Positions 6,881-12,794 of a stretch of DNA of 16,262 bases are shown here, in pieces. Position numbers and translations under genes: made by a program. Below the pieces are notes generated by a model, which saw only the letters and a list, made by a program, of their open reading frames with translations, was not told the origin of the DNA and searched no databases. Position 1 is the first letter of the stretch; every line of letters starts with the position of its first letter. Source of the DNA: an uncultured Lachnospiraceae bacterium (lineage in GTDB: Bacteria > Bacillota > Clostridia > Lachnospirales > Lachnospiraceae); the NCBI GenBank assembly GCA_910586955.1, contig CAJUMM010000059.1:1-16262 (forward strand). Direction: 5' to 3'.

Positions 6881-7563
6881 TACTCACCGGAGCTATTGTA
6901 AACGCACTGGCGGTCTTTGCCGGGAGCACCGCAGGAATTCTTTTGAAAAAGGGCCTTCCCCAGCATATGGGAGATTCTATTATGAAAGGCTTATCCCTGT
7001 GCGTCATCTATATCGGCTTAAGCGGAGCCCTAGAGGGAGAAAACGTGCTGATTGCCATTCTCTCCATGGCTCTCGGAACGGTTTTGGGGGAGCTTCTGGA
7101 TCTGAATCTCCAGCTGGAACGCTTGGGAAACTGGATCCAGGATCGGTTCAAATCCCGGGACAGCAGCGTATCTATCGCAGAAGGCTTTGTCACCAGCAGC
7201 CTTTTATTCTGCACCGGAGCCATGACCATTGTAGGAGGCCTCCAGAGTGGTCTTTCCCTGGATCACAGCACCCTTTTTGCCAAGTCCCTTATTGACGGAA
7301 TCGCAGCGGTGGTTCTTGCCTCCAGCCTGGGATACGGCGTATTCTTCTCCGGCATTTTCTGCCTGGCCTATGAGGGTATGCTGGCCCTTGGCGCACAGTT
7401 TATAGAGCCCTTCCTGACGGCCTCCGTAATCAGTGAGATGACCTGCGTAGGTTCCCTGCTGATTCTGGGCGTGGGCATTAATATGCTTTTTAAAAACAAA
7501 ATCTGCGTGATGAATTCCGTTCCGGCTATCTTTCTGCCCATCCTTCTCTGCAGGTTTATGTAA
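6877..7563 (+). CDS. DUF554 family membrane protein
   Basis: A 228-residue polytopic membrane protein with about six hydrophobic segments, starting MILTGAIVNALAVFAGSTAGILLKKGLP. The internal signatures GALEGENVL, ALGTVLGELLDL, FVTSSLLFCTGAMTIVGGLQSGL and IPAIFLP-like NSVPAIFLPILL are those of the DUF554 (YdfK/YqgA) family. The function of the family is not established; a transport role has been proposed from topology only. The start overlaps the rsfS stop (ATGA) with GGAGG about 10 bases upstream, so it is translated from the same operon message. Confidence 0.9.
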   Translation: MILTGAIVNALAVFAGSTAGILLKKGLPQHMGDSIMKGLSLCVIYIGLSGALEGENVLIAILSMALGTVLGELLDLNLQLERLGNWIQDRFKSRDSSVSIAEGFVTSSLLFCTGAMTIVGGLQSGLSLDHSTLFAKSLIDGIAAVVLASSLGYGVFFSGIFCLAYEGMLALGAQFIEPFLTASVISEMTCVGSLLILGVGINMLFKNKICVMNSVPAIFLPILLCRFM

Positions 7564-7591
7564 GAATACTTTTTACGAAAGGGGAATCTTT

Positions 7592-8215
7592 ATGCCCGGT
7601 GTGGAACGCATCCAGCAAAAAACCAGAAACCGGTTCCTGAACTTTTATGATTTGGAAGTAAGGGATAAAAACGGAAATACACACCCGTATCACCTGGCCT
7701 CCCGGGCCAAGACTGCGGAAGAGCTGAAACTGTCTACGGGAGAGAACCATCCCGACGGAGTGATTATCTACGCCCTTTACGGGGAAAAGCGGGACCGGGT
7801 GGTGCTGATCCGCCAATACCGCTACAGCATCGGAACCTATATCTATGAGTTCCCCGCCGGCCTGATCGACGAAGGGGAAGACTTCCATACTGCCGGAATC
7901 CGGGAGCTGAAAGAGGAGACAGGTCTTGTCTTTCATCCCATAGAGGTAGATCCCATGTACTCCAAACCCTATTTTACCACCATCGGAATGACGGATGAAT
8001 CCTGTGCCGCCGTCTATGGAACGGCAGACGGAACCGTCTCCAAGGAAGGGCTGGAGGACAATGAGGAAATCGAAGTCGTCCTGGCGGACCGCCGGGAGAT
8101 CTGCCGCATCCTCAAGGAAGAAAATGTCTCCCTCATGTGCGCCTATATGATGATGCACTTTCTCCATGCAGATCCCCAAAATCCCTTTGCCTTTTTGAAA
8201 AAGCCGGAGTTCTAG
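7592..8215 (+). CDS. NUDIX hydrolase, ADP-ribose pyrophosphatase type
   Basis: A 207-residue NUDIX hydrolase. The complete Nudix box G-x5-E-x7-RE-U-x-EE-x-G-U lies at residues 90-112 (GLIDEGED...RELKEETGL). It is preceded by IRQYRYSIGTYIYEFPAGL, which is characteristic of the ADP-ribose pyrophosphatase (NudF-like) subgroup that splits ADP-ribose into AMP and ribose 5-phosphate. AAAGGGG precedes ATG 7592. It is the last gene of the + strand run, and its stop codon sits in the loop of the terminator hairpin. Exact substrate is inferred from subgroup only. Confidence 0.88.
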   Translation: MPGVERIQQKTRNRFLNFYDLEVRDKNGNTHPYHLASRAKTAEELKLSTGENHPDGVIIYALYGEKRDRVVLIRQYRYSIGTYIYEFPAGLIDEGEDFHTAGIRELKEETGLVFHPIEVDPMYSKPYFTTIGMTDESCAAVYGTADGTVSKEGLEDNEEIEVVLADRREICRILKEENVSLMCAYMMMHFLHADPQNPFAFLKKPEF

Positions 8216-8226
8216 TCCGGCTTTTT
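8198..8226. terminator. Bidirectional intrinsic terminator, NUDIX/lexA
   Basis: AAAAAGCCGGA (8198-8208) pairs perfectly with TCCGGCTTTTT (8216-8226), an 11-bp stem with a 7-base loop containing the NUDIX gene's TAG stop. T5 tracts lie on both strands, so it can stop the + strand operon and the convergent lexA transcript. Confidence 0.9.
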
Positions 8227-8238
8227 CCGGTCTTTTAT

Positions 8239-8280
8239 CCTCCCGACGGCAGGCGCACCTGCATCCTGGCCGCCGGGAGG
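8239..8280. repeat. GC-rich hairpin at the lexA 3' end
   Basis: CCTCCCG (8239-8245) pairs with CGGGAGG (8274-8280), extended inward by four more pairs after one mismatch. It lies immediately after the lexA stop on the - strand and before the bidirectional terminator. It lacks its own T-run and may only stabilise the lexA 3' end. Confidence 0.5.
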
Positions 8281-8284
8281 CTTG

Positions 8285-8902
8285 TTACTGGAAGAAGCGG
8301 AAGACTCCGAATACCTTCCCTAAAATCTGGCAGTCCGGAACAATAATCGGCTCCATAGTATCATTCTCCGGCTGCAGGCGGATGTGATCGGCCTCCCGGT
8401 AAAAGGTCTTGACAGTGGCCGAATCATCCACCAGCGCTACCACCATATCCCCGTTGTGGGCCGTCTGGCGCTGCTCGATAAGAAGGGTATCTCCGTCAAA
8501 AATCCCTGCATTGATCATAGATTCTCCCTGGACTTTCAGCATAAAGCACTGTTCATTGGGCATAAATTCCATGGGAATGGGAAAGTAGGACTCTACATTT
8601 TCCACTGCCAGAATCGGCTGTCCGGCCGCCACCTTTCCCACAATGGGAACATTGACTACCTCCCGGCGGACCAGATTAAAATTGTCGTCGATGATCTCAA
8701 TGGCCCTGGGCTTGGTGGGATCCCGGCGGATATATCCGTTCTTCTCCAAGGTCTCCAGGTGAGAGTGGACGGAAGAAGTGGACTTCAAATCTACCGCTTC
8801 GCAAATATCCCGCACCGAGGGGGGATATCCCTTGTTTAATATCTGTGACTTAATATATTCCAGAATCTCAGTCTGCTTTTTGGAAATCTTGCCGTATGGC
8901 AT
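8285..8902 (-). CDS. lexA: LexA SOS repressor
   Basis: A 205-residue repressor, the same length as B. subtilis LexA. The N-terminal winged helix-turn-helix (MPYGKISKKQTEILEYIK, then GYPPSVRDICEAVDLKSTSSVHSHL) is followed by the self-cleavage site VAAGQ with the Ala93-Gly94 bond. The S24-like protease domain has Ser128 (QGESM) and Lys165 (SATVK) as catalytic dyad. The start at 8902 has AAGGAGG/AAGGAG upstream and begins at the conserved Gram-positive MP-type N-terminus; the 39-codon upstream extension covers the promoter and is rejected. Two LexA-like boxes in its own promoter indicate autoregulation. Confidence 0.96.
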   Translation of the reverse strand: MPYGKISKKQTEILEYIKSQILNKGYPPSVRDICEAVDLKSTSSVHSHLETLEKNGYIRRDPTKPRAIEIIDDNFNLVRREVVNVPIVGKVAAGQPILAVENVESYFPIPMEFMPNEQCFMLKVQGESMINAGIFDGDTLLIEQRQTAHNGDMVVALVDDSATVKTFYREADHIRLQPENDTMEPIIVPDCQILGKVFGVFRFFQ

Positions 8903-8957
8903 ATGCTCCTTCCTCCTTCTTCTTCCTGAATCATTCAAACAATTAATATCTGAATAC

Positions 8958-8986
8958 AGTATAACATATGTTCGAATAAAATGCAA
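8958..8986 (-). promoter_or_regulatory. lexA promoter
   Basis: Read on the - strand, TTGCAT (8986-8981) and TATACT (8963-8958) are separated by exactly 17 bases. Box 1 lies in the spacer and box 2 covers the -35, which fits repression by LexA. Confidence 0.7.
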
Positions 8987-8996
8987 ACAAATGTTT
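8962..8996. promoter_or_regulatory. Two LexA-like operator boxes
   Basis: Box 1 (8962-8973) is TAAC-ATAT-GTTC, one base from the Gram-positive GAAC-N4-GTTC consensus and followed by GAA. Box 2 (8985-8996) is AAAC-AAAT-GTTT, a symmetric weaker variant. Centres are 23 bases apart, about two helical turns. Both overlap the lexA promoter. Confidence 0.65.
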
Positions 8997-9113
8997 AGAA
9001 AATTTGTTTGGTTTTTCACAGATTTACATAAGAATATTACGTAAACTTAAAAATGGTAGTTTGTGTATATTGGCGATTCTTGTCAATTTGTGCTGGTATC
9101 TGTATAGCTTTTA

Positions 9114-9122
9114 TGCTATAAT
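9114..9122 (+). promoter_or_regulatory. Extended -10 promoter for the DUF3048 gene
   Basis: TGC-TATAAT (TATAAT at 9117-9122) is a perfect extended -10. No good -35 lies 16-18 bases upstream, consistent with extended -10 promoters. It sits 44 bases before the lipoprotein start. Confidence 0.6.
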
Positions 9123-9165
9123 ATTTATACATGCGTACATACTTAGGAAAGGAATTGGATTACTT

Positions 9166-10281
9166 ATGCGAAAAAAATCATTGTGGATCCTTCTGGCCCT
9201 TGTCATAGGGATCTGCGCAGCGGGCTGCGGAAAGAAGGAAGAAGAAGTTCCTGCCGTAGCGGAAGAGGAATTTTCTACGGAAGACGAAATTGCTGCTGAA
9301 GAACCGGAAGAAGAGGAAGAGGAGGAGGAAGAAGAAGTTGCTCCCGACGGCATGTACCGCAGTGAGCTGACCAACGAGTGGATCAGTGAGGATCTCAAGG
9401 ATCAGCGTCCCATTGCCGTAATGGTAGATAACGAGAGAACGGCTCTGCCTCATTACGGACTTACCCAGGCGGACATTGTCTATGAGATGATGAACAGCAC
9501 CCTGAACGACCAGATTACCCGTTTTATGGTCCTGGTAAAGGATTATGACAGCATTAAGCAGCTGGGAAGCGTCCGGAGCGTCCGTCCTACCAATCTAATG
9601 ATTGCGCCGGAGTGGAACGCCATTCTCTGTCACGACGGAGGACCCTTCTACATCAACAAATACCTGCAAAATCCCTACGTGGATCATTTCAGCGGAACCT
9701 TCTCCCGAGTGGACAACGGAAAACCCAGGGAATTTACCGAGTATATCCTGACGGGGGATATGGATTCCAATTTCCGGAATACCAACGTATCCCGGGAATA
9801 CAACGAATACAAACCCGAGGGTGCCCACTTCAAATTTGTCTCCGAGAAGAAACCCATTGATCTGGATGATTTCCCGGAGACCAAAACCTGTACCAAGATA
9901 GACCTTCCCTTTGATCACAACGGTTCCCAGCTTGACTATGACGAGGCATCCCAGACTTACCTGTACTCGGAGTATGGAAGCCCCCACAAGGATCCCGGCA
10001 ACGGAAACCAGCAGCTTGCATTTAAGAACGTGATTCTCCAGCAGATGCCCTATGCCCAGCTGGACGAGAACGGCTATATGGTATGGGCCTGCCTGGGCGC
10101 CGGAGGCGGCGGATACTACATCACCAACGGAAAGGCCATTCCCATTACCTGGACCAAGGTTTCCGAAACGGACCGGACTATCTTCTACGATATGAACGGA
10201 AAAGAGATTATCCTGAACACAGGCAAAACCTATATCGGTTTTGTGGCGGATACCCGCTGGAGCGAACTGGTTATAGAATAA
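9166..10281 (+). CDS. DUF3048 domain lipoprotein
   Basis: A 371-residue secreted lipoprotein. The N-terminus MRKKSLWILLALVIGICAAGC is a lipoprotein signal with the lipidated Cys at residue 21. A strongly acidic linker (residues about 24-60, including ten consecutive Glu) leads to the DUF3048 domain: RPIAVMVDNERTALPHYGLTQADIVYEM, RFMVLVKDY, GSVRSVRPTNL and HDGGP are recognisable. The C-terminal part (YDMNGKEIILNTGKTYIGFV) matches the second domain of the family (YerB-like). The biochemical function is not known; the protein should sit on the outer face of the membrane. The longer open frame from 9004 covers the promoter and is rejected; ATG 9166 has AGGAAAGGA upstream, at slightly long spacing. 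Confidence 0.88.
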   Translation: MRKKSLWILLALVIGICAAGCGKKEEEVPAVAEEEFSTEDEIAAEEPEEEEEEEEEEVAPDGMYRSELTNEWISEDLKDQRPIAVMVDNERTALPHYGLTQADIVYEMMNSTLNDQITRFMVLVKDYDSIKQLGSVRSVRPTNLMIAPEWNAILCHDGGPFYINKYLQNPYVDHFSGTFSRVDNGKPREFTEYILTGDMDSNFRNTNVSREYNEYKPEGAHFKFVSEKKPIDLDDFPETKTCTKIDLPFDHNGSQLDYDEASQTYLYSEYGSPHKDPGNGNQQLAFKNVILQQMPYAQLDENGYMVWACLGAGGGGYYITNGKAIPITWTKVSETDRTIFYDMNGKEIILNTGKTYIGFVADTRWSELVIE

Positions 10282-10302
10282 CCAGGAAATCTACATAATC
10301 AT

Positions 10303-10352
10303 AAAAAGAATCTGCTGATAATCAGATATCTGATATCCGGCAGATTCTTTTT
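10303..10352. terminator. Bidirectional terminator in a 50-base palindrome
   Basis: AAAAAGAATCTGC (10303-10315) pairs perfectly with GCAGATTCTTTTT (10340-10352). The loop contains a second perfect palindrome ATCAGATATCTGAT. T-runs occur on both strands, serving the DUF3048 gene and the convergent recombinase gene. Confidence 0.88.
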
Positions 10353-10392
10353 CTATCTCTTTCCTGTCCGGTTAAGCCGTCGTCTCCCGGAT

Positions 10393-11460
10393 TCAGTCTT
10401 CCCGCAGCCGGACCGCTTTCGCCGCAATTCTGCGTCGGTTCTCCTCCTGTGCGGCATAGTGCTTCCTGGTGGTATTCACATCCTTGTGCCCCAGCACATC
10501 CGCCACCAGATAGATATCCCCGGTCTCCTGATAGAGGGCCGTTCCATAGGTGCTCCGAAGCTTATGGGGGGTAATTTTCTTTAAGGGGGTCACCTCCCTG
10601 GCATACTTCTTCACCAGATTCTCCACAGCTCCCACCCCGATGCGGCGCTTCTGGGTGGAGTAGAAGAGTGCCAGCTCATGGCCTTCCTGGGGAACCACCG
10701 ATTTCCGGCTTCCCTCAATATAATTTTTCAGGGCCTGTTCTACCTCTTCCCCAAAATAGACAATCATCTCCGAACCGCCCTTGCGGGTAACCTTCAGTCC
10801 GTTGTTGTTGAAATCCACATCCGTGATATCCAGTCCCACACATTCGGAAACCCGGATTCCCGTTCCCAAAAGAAGAGTGACAATGGCCAGATCCCGCTCC
10901 TTGGTTTTCTCATAGTATACTTTTTTCTGTCCGGTTAAGCCATCGCCTCCATGCTCGATAAAGTCCAGCAGACGGGCCGTCTCGTCCGGATCCAGCCGGA
11001 TAATGGCTTTGTCGTGAAGCTTTGGCATATCTACAAAGACAGTAGGATTTTTGGATATCTGTTCCCTGCGGTAAAAGTAAGCATAAAAGCTCCTAAGAGC
11101 CGACATTTTCCGTTTCAGCCCCCGTTCCCCATTGGTCACGTCCACCGTCCCAAAATCTTCCTCCTTCTGATAGAGCTTTAGATACTCCTGGTATTCCTCA
11201 ATGTCCACCGCCTCCAGCCGGTCCAAATCTCCCAGGGTAAAATCCCGTACCTCATAGGACTTATAGCAGGGATTTTCATCAATGAGAAAACGGAAAAAAA
11301 GCCGGATATCATAGGCATAGGAAATGCGTGTCCTGGTGGAAGTGGTGGGCTCCACGGCACGGAAATAGTCCTTGGCAAAGGGCGGAAGAGTCCGCAGCAC
11401 CTCCCGCAGCCTGCGGATATTTTCCATATCGTTCTGTTCGTGATAGGTTCTGTATTCCAT
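10393..11460 (-). CDS. Tyrosine recombinase/integrase
   Basis: A 355-residue tyrosine recombinase. An N-terminal SAM-like core-binding domain (about residues 30-145, with SYAYDIRLFFRFLIDENP) is followed by the catalytic domain with the whole active site: Arg203 (GTGIRVSE), Lys227 (TRKGG), His299 and Arg302 (PHKLRSTYG), His325 (LGH) and Tyr335 (KHY). The protein therefore looks functional. ATG 11460 has GGAGG ten bases upstream; the open frame continues 52 codons further but through the riboswitch promoter. No flanking att-like direct repeats were seen. It could be the integrase of a decayed element (see the Rep fragment upstream of it) or a resident XerC/D-like recombinase; I cannot decide from sequence alone. 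Confidence 0.88.
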   Translation of the reverse strand: MEYRTYHEQNDMENIRRLREVLRTLPPFAKDYFRAVEPTTSTRTRISYAYDIRLFFRFLIDENPCYKSYEVRDFTLGDLDRLEAVDIEEYQEYLKLYQKEEDFGTVDVTNGERGLKRKMSALRSFYAYFYRREQISKNPTVFVDMPKLHDKAIIRLDPDETARLLDFIEHGGDGLTGQKKVYYEKTKERDLAIVTLLLGTGIRVSECVGLDITDVDFNNNGLKVTRKGGSEMIVYFGEEVEQALKNYIEGSRKSVVPQEGHELALFYSTQKRRIGVGAVENLVKKYAREVTPLKKITPHKLRSTYGTALYQETGDIYLVADVLGHKDVNTTRKHYAAQEENRRRIAAKAVRLRED

Positions 11461-11536
11461 AAAAATCAAGCCTCCTGTCCGTATACCGTCTCCTGACAGG
11501 CCACAGGGCCGTAAGACGGTGTTAGAATAAAAGCAG

Positions 11537-11565
11537 TTGACGAAGCTCCCCCACAATGCTATAAT
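11537..11565 (+). promoter_or_regulatory. Strong sigma-A promoter for the cobalamin riboswitch
   Basis: TTGACG (11537-11542) and TATAAT (11560-11565) with 17 bases between, plus the TGC extended -10. It would initiate near 11572, just ahead of the riboswitch. It lies in the upstream region of the - strand recombinase gene. Confidence 0.82.
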
Positions 11566-11585
11566 AACAGCGTACAATTCCATAT

Positions 11586-11799
11586 AAGGTATTGAGTGCC
11601 GCTCAAATCTGCACAATTTGGGCGGGAAAAGGGAATCAGGTGTAAATCCTGAACGATCCGGTCACTGTAAATAGGGAGCGCTCCTTGCATAAATCCATTG
11701 TATCCCAGAAGGATATGAGAAGGGAAAGGAAGACGCAGTGATCTATAAGTCAGGAAACCTGCTCACTGCCTGAGGAGAGGCTTCCGAAGAAAGCTCAGT
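11586..11799 (+). promoter_or_regulatory. Cobalamin (B12) riboswitch aptamer
   Basis: The class signatures appear in order. AGGTATTGAGTGCC opens the element (11587 on). GGGAATCAGGTGTAAATCCTG (11631-11651) forms the P3-P4 part, followed by CGATCCGGTCACTGTAA, the counterpart of the conserved CACTGT. The B12 box appears as AAGTCAGGAAACCTGC (11747-11762). A closing hairpin CTGAG/CTCAG (11770-11774 with 11794-11798) could supply the L13 kissing loop. In known members the RNA binds adenosyl- or methylcobalamin and shuts off the downstream B12 transport or synthesis gene. Here no intact gene follows on the + strand; see findings. The 5' and 3' limits are approximate. Confidence 0.85.
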
Positions 11800-11836
11800 T
11801 CCTATCTATAAGAAGATCCGGGATCTCTTATATATG

Positions 11837-11865
11837 TGTCTGCTTTCTGGAAAGCAGGCATTTTT
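11837..11865 (+). terminator. Riboswitch terminator (expression platform)
   Basis: TGTCTGCTTT (11837-11846) pairs with AAAGCAGGCA (11851-11860) over 10 bp with one U-G pair and a 4-base loop, followed by TTTTTGTTT. It sits about 40 bases after the aptamer, as expected for a transcription-terminating B12 riboswitch. A further hairpin (ATAAGAAGATC with GATCTCTTAT, around 11808-11830) precedes it and could be an alternative structure. Confidence 0.85.
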
Positions 11866-11903
11866 GTTTGGCATATGGAATTTTCTCAATGTGGAACGTA
11901 CAT

Positions 11904-12003
11904 CCGGGAACATTTCCAAAGAAATTTGTCCGGGTCTGGTAAGCTGTGACGGCATTCGGTTTATCACGCCTGTACCAATTCCGGAATCATTCCCGGTGAA
12001 CCG
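11904..12003 (+). other. Unassigned structured RNA segment (three hairpins)
   Basis: Three consecutive stem-loops follow the riboswitch terminator. The first is CCGG...ATTTC with loop CAAA and GAAAT...CCGG (11904-11933, two mismatches). The second is GGTAAGCTGTGA (11938-11949) with TCACGCCTGTACC (11964-11976). The third is CCGGAA (11981-11986) with TTCCCGG (11990-11996, one bulged C). They lead directly into a strong terminator. No aptamer class that I know fits, and no convincing ORF covers the stretch. Confidence 0.45.
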
Positions 12004-12066
12004 ACATCTGCCTTGCAGATAGATATGGTCTCAAAGGCTTTTATCTGCACAGGCAGATGTTTTTTT
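12004..12066 (+). terminator. Second strong intrinsic terminator
   Basis: ACATCTGCCTTGCAGATA (12004-12021) pairs with TATCTGCACAGGCAGATGT (12042-12060) over 18 bp with one bulged base and a 20-base loop, then TTTTTT. Its strength suggests regulated or complete termination of the riboswitch transcript or of a second RNA. A TATAAT hexamer lies just after it (12070-12075) without a clear -35. A start-like AAGGGG...ATGAGTAAT at 12128-12148 then encodes only six codons. Confidence 0.85.
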
Positions 12067-12163
12067 GCTTATAATGCCGACGAGGGGGATTGGTGTGGAT
12101 TTGCGGGAGTGTTTCTTTCGCCTGACAAGGGGATTACATATGAGTAATATATATTTATAGATG

Positions 12164-12199
12164 GATCTATGTGAAAAACATGTGTTTGTCGCATAGATC
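12164..12199. repeat. 8-bp inverted repeat
   Basis: GATCTATG (12164-12171) and CATAGATC (12192-12199) are perfect inverted copies 20 bases apart. They sit just beyond the 3' end of the broken rep gene and may mark an element end or a simple hairpin. No T-run follows. Confidence 0.4.
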
Positions 12200-12207
12200 T
12201 CTCCTAA

Positions 12208-12509
12208 TTACCTAATGCTCTTTCTATGTACGTAACGTCTGTAGCACCCTTTTGACACCGCACACATATCCTTGGTTAATACTTGCACAGATAAGACGCG
12301 GCCTTATTATGGTCAGACACTTTGGTGGCCGTGGTCCATCCCCAACGGTACTTTCTAACATTATAGATCATCCGGCCCTCCTTGTCCAGCTTTTCCGATT
12401 CCCGGAAACAAAGCCAGTCCACGTTCTGGAACAACCCGTGAAAGTGATACGCTCCGTCCTTATACTTCCGGCTTTCAACAGGACAAATACCGAGACGGCT
12501 ATTGACATT
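12208..12509 (-). pseudogene. Rolling-circle replication initiator (Rep, HUH) fragment
   Basis: On the - strand an open stretch of 77 codons (12509 to TAA at 12276-12278) encodes a core of a rolling-circle Rep protein. KYKDGAYHFHGLF carries the His-x-His metal-binding motif. MIYNVRKYRWGWTTATKV and SDHNKAASYLCKY follow, the segment that usually holds the catalytic Tyr and continues KYITK. The expected continuation reappears in another frame directly after that stop (TKDMCAVSKGCYRRY..., ending at TAA 12208-12210), so the gene is frameshifted near 12278. Its N-terminal half is missing: an in-frame TGA (12510-12512) and unrelated sequence precede it. The resemblance is to the ORF2/G2P-like Rep family of small plasmids, phages and integrative elements of Clostridia. 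It is a dead remnant of a mobile element. Confidence 0.75.
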
Positions 12510-12530
12510 TCAGACAAAAATAGATAAGAT
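12502..12530 (+). promoter_or_regulatory. Sigma-A promoter for a small + strand RNA
   Basis: TTGACA (12502-12507) and TAAGAT (12525-12530) with a 17-base spacer. The -35 overlaps the broken end of the rep fragment. Transcription would start near 12537 and run into a strong terminator 78 bases later. Confidence 0.7.
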
Positions 12531-12536
12531 AGATAT

Positions 12537-12614
12537 AGAAGGAGCTACCGATAGACGGTCAGCCCGGATGTAGCAAAATAGCCGTTATCCTTGCTGTGGG
12601 GAGGCTATTTTTTT
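12537..12614 (+). ncRNA. Candidate small antisense RNA (about 78 nt)
   Basis: The stretch lies between a well-formed promoter and an intrinsic terminator and has no start codon for a useful ORF. It folds as GCTAC (12544-12548) with GTAGC (12570-12574), enclosing ACCG/CGGT, then the terminator stem. Its 3' part is complementary to the end of the short hydrophobic ORF on the - strand. This layout matches the antitoxin RNA of type I toxin-antitoxin loci, where a short RNA converges on the toxin message at a shared terminator. Ends are predicted, not measured. Confidence 0.5.
12575..12614. terminator. Terminator shared by the small RNA and the opposing ORF
   Basis: AAAATAGCC (12575-12583) pairs perfectly with GGCTATTTT (12603-12611), 9 bp with a 19-base loop, followed by T to 12614 on the + strand. 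On the - strand the same stem ends in a TTTT run, so it can act in both directions. Confidence 0.8.
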
Positions 12615-12699
12615 GTTATCTTGTAAACAAGAGTAACGACAGCAACCAACATAATATAGCAGAACCGAAAAGAATTAGCAAGGAAAAGAGCGGGCACAA
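12605..12699 (-). CDS. Short hydrophobic ORF, possible type I toxin or remnant
   Basis: Two overlapping - strand frames encode short hydrophobic peptides opposite the small RNA. One (stop 12605-12607) ends MLVAVVTLVYKITKK from ATG 12652, with the ITKK ending common in small holin-like toxins of Firmicutes. The other (12616-12699) uses a TTG start preceded by GGAAGG and encodes 27 residues, LLILFGSAILCWLLSLLLF being its membrane-spanning part. I cannot tell which, if either, is translated. Size, hydrophobicity and the opposing RNA fit a type I toxin. The absence of a clear ATG with a good ribosome-binding site, and the decayed rep gene next door, suggest it may be defunct. Confidence 0.35.
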
Positions 12700-12714
12700 A
12701 ACCCGCTTTTCCTT
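12680..12714 (+). terminator. Hairpin with T-run
   Basis: AAGGAAAAGAGCGGG (12680-12694) pairs with CCCGCTTTTCCTT (12702-12714) with a two-base bulge and a 7-base loop; TTTT follows the GC core on the + strand. It may stop + strand transcription or fold in the leader of the opposing short ORF. Nothing else recognisable lies between it and 12794. Confidence 0.55.
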
Positions 12715-12794
12715 CCACTATACAAATTGTCAGATAACTTTTTACCTTCAGCAATCCAACCTTTTACACAAATACACAAATCGCCAAATCATTC

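Noticed and set aside
8384..8839. 151-residue + strand ORF inside lexA
   Set aside because: Antisense shadow of lexA, which has complete functional motifs.
9004..9165. 54-codon extension of the DUF3048 gene
   Set aside because: It covers the extended -10 promoter and would destroy the lipoprotein signal peptide.
11834..12022. 62-residue + strand ORF after the riboswitch
   Set aside because: It starts inside the terminator hairpin, has no ribosome-binding site and crosses three RNA stem-loops.
12069..12194. 41-residue - strand ORF after the rep fragment with AGGAGAG upstream
   Set aside because: It has a plausible ribosome-binding site, but the sequence is low in recognisable features and ends at the second terminator; probably part of decayed element DNA.
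12252..12527. 91-residue + strand ORF
   Set aside because: It is the antisense shadow of the Rep fragment, whose - strand motifs are far more specific.
11461..12794. CRISPR array or tRNA genes in the gene-poor stretch
   Set aside because: No regularly spaced identical repeats and no cloverleaf with TTCGA-type arm were seen.
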